Origin: Clostridia bacterium
GTDB taxonomy: Bacteria > Bacillota > Clostridia > Oscillospirales > Acutalibacteraceae
Assembly: GCA_017428085.1 (NCBI GenBank)
Contig: JAFRRP010000033.1
Coordinates: 1 to 64,000, forward strand
Reading direction: 5' to 3'
Length of the DNA stretch: 64,000 nt
Shown piece by piece: positions 63,514 through 64,000 of this stretch (position 1 is the first letter of the stretch; the number at the start of each line of letters is the position of its first letter). Under the pieces are notes generated by a model that saw nothing but the letters and a program-made list of their open reading frames with translations, ran no database searches and was not told the origin of the DNA. The translations under genes and the position numbers were made by a program.

Positions 63514-64000
63514 ATGACAAGAAGCATCCTGATCGCGTCCGGCAAGGGCGGCGTGGGCAAATCCACCGTCGCCAGCCGGTTGGGGCGTCTTTTGTCCGAA
63601 AAGGGGCAGAAGACGCTGCTGGTGGACTGCGACGCGGGGCTGTCCTCGCTTGACGTGATGCTTGGCGTCGCCGAGGACGTGGCCTTTAACTGGTACGACG
63701 CGTACCTGGGCCGCTGCGAAGCCGCCGAGGCGGTGGTGCATACGGAAAACGGCCCCGACCTGCTGCCGGCCCCCTCCGCCGTTTTGCCGGAGCAGGCGCC
63801 GGACGCCGTCAAAAACGCGGTAGACGCACTGGCGGACGACTACGACGTGGTGATCATCGACGCGCCCGCGGGGCTTTCCACCGGGCTGGACCGGGCGGCC
63901 CGCGCCGCGAAAAAGGCCGTCGTGGTTGCCACGGCGGACGAGGTTTCCGTAAAAGGCGCCGCCGCGCTGGCGAAAACGGTGACGGAAAAAGGAGTGGAGC
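63514..64000 (+). CDS. minD: MinD-like ATPase, cut by window end
   Basis: 162 residues visible. The deviant Walker A motif SGKGGVGKST (9-18), LLVDCDAGLSSLDVMLG (about 36-52) and IIDAPAG (about 114-120) mark the MinD/ParA family. AAAGGGGG precedes the ATG. In many Firmicutes minC and minD follow mreBCD; here a PBP gene stands between and no minC is seen before it. The membrane-targeting C-terminus lies beyond the window, so MinD against a related spore or flagellar ATPase is not settled. Confidence 0.75.
   Translation, partial: MTRSILIASGKGGVGKSTVASRLGRLLSEKGQKTLLVDCDAGLSSLDVMLGVAEDVAFNWYDAYLGRCEAAEAVVHTENGPDLLPAPSAVLPEQAPDAVKNAVDALADDYDVVIIDAPAGLSTGLDRAARAAKKAVVVATADEVSVKGAAALAKTVTEKGVE

Overview
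The window reads as chromosome from an anaerobic, endospore-forming member of the Clostridia, probably a gut or rumen Oscillospirales/Christensenellales-type organism. The grounds are a complete GerA/GerB/GerC germinant-receptor operon, the sepF-divIVA-lspA-rluD division cluster, a YlbF-like protein, split two-gene transketolases, GC-rich codon use with strong GGAGG ribosome-binding sites, and sugar-release genes (GH36 alpha-galactosidase, GH51 arabinofuranosidase, L-rhamnose isomerase and rhamnulose-1-P aldolase). I saw no rRNA, tRNA, CRISPR array, phage or complete insertion sequence.

Layout. 1-1.75 kb is an AT-rich insert-like patch: a zinc-ribbon membrane protein and a divergent Cro-type regulator, lying between two copies of the 3' end of an SCP2-like gene. 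1.77-6.6 kb (minus) is an operon of SCP2-like, class III aminotransferase, split transketolase and second SCP2-like genes. 6.7-7.0 kb holds two tiny peptide genes too short for ordinary gene calling. 7.2-15 kb (mostly plus) carries a GPH sugar symporter, three tiny overlapping genes of unknown function, a YfcE-like phosphodiesterase, and an aminotransferase / double class II aldolase / TetR operon followed by a histidine phosphatase. 15.1-25.1 kb (minus) has a PfkB kinase, S-adenosylhomocysteinase, alpha-galactosidase, rhamnose genes and a second split transketolase. 25.4-41.4 kb (minus) is housekeeping: rluD, lspA, a giant DivIVA-like protein, sepF, yggS, a HlyD-like protein, miaA, mutL, mutS, a ylbF-like gene and miaB. 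41.5-46.7 kb holds DUF4363/DUF421 genes and the spore germination operon. 46.8-50.7 kb holds tyrS, a repeat-rich membrane protein, a small exporter and a pyrophosphatase-like/Nudix fusion. 50.9-57 kb holds an LCP ligase, GH51, two tandem secreted lipase-like proteins and an iron alcohol dehydrogenase. 57.2-64 kb holds a Gfo/Idh/MocA oxidoreductase, mreBCD, a class B PBP and a truncated minD-like gene.

The most striking aspect is the density and variety of short interspersed repeats in almost every gap. Four classes can be seen: (i) GTAG-footed hairpin pairs resembling REPINs; (ii) elements with arms of tandem 7-bp units (AGTCGTA, GGAGAGC, AACCAAG, CTCAAAC and others) in inverted orientation around small GC hairpins; (iii) an array of five different hairpins separated by an (AT)ATCAC linker; (iv) a 50-bp tandem palindrome unit nested inside a class (i) element. 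Some sit inside genes: the mutL linker and a small ORF at 9 kb carry in-frame 7-bp arrays, the last codons of miaB are such a repeat, and two genes take their stop codon from a GTAG element.

Other candidates for new biology are the two-peptide mini-operon, the SCP2/aminotransferase/transketolase operon, and the 1,252-residue DivIVA homologue with a long 11-residue repeat.
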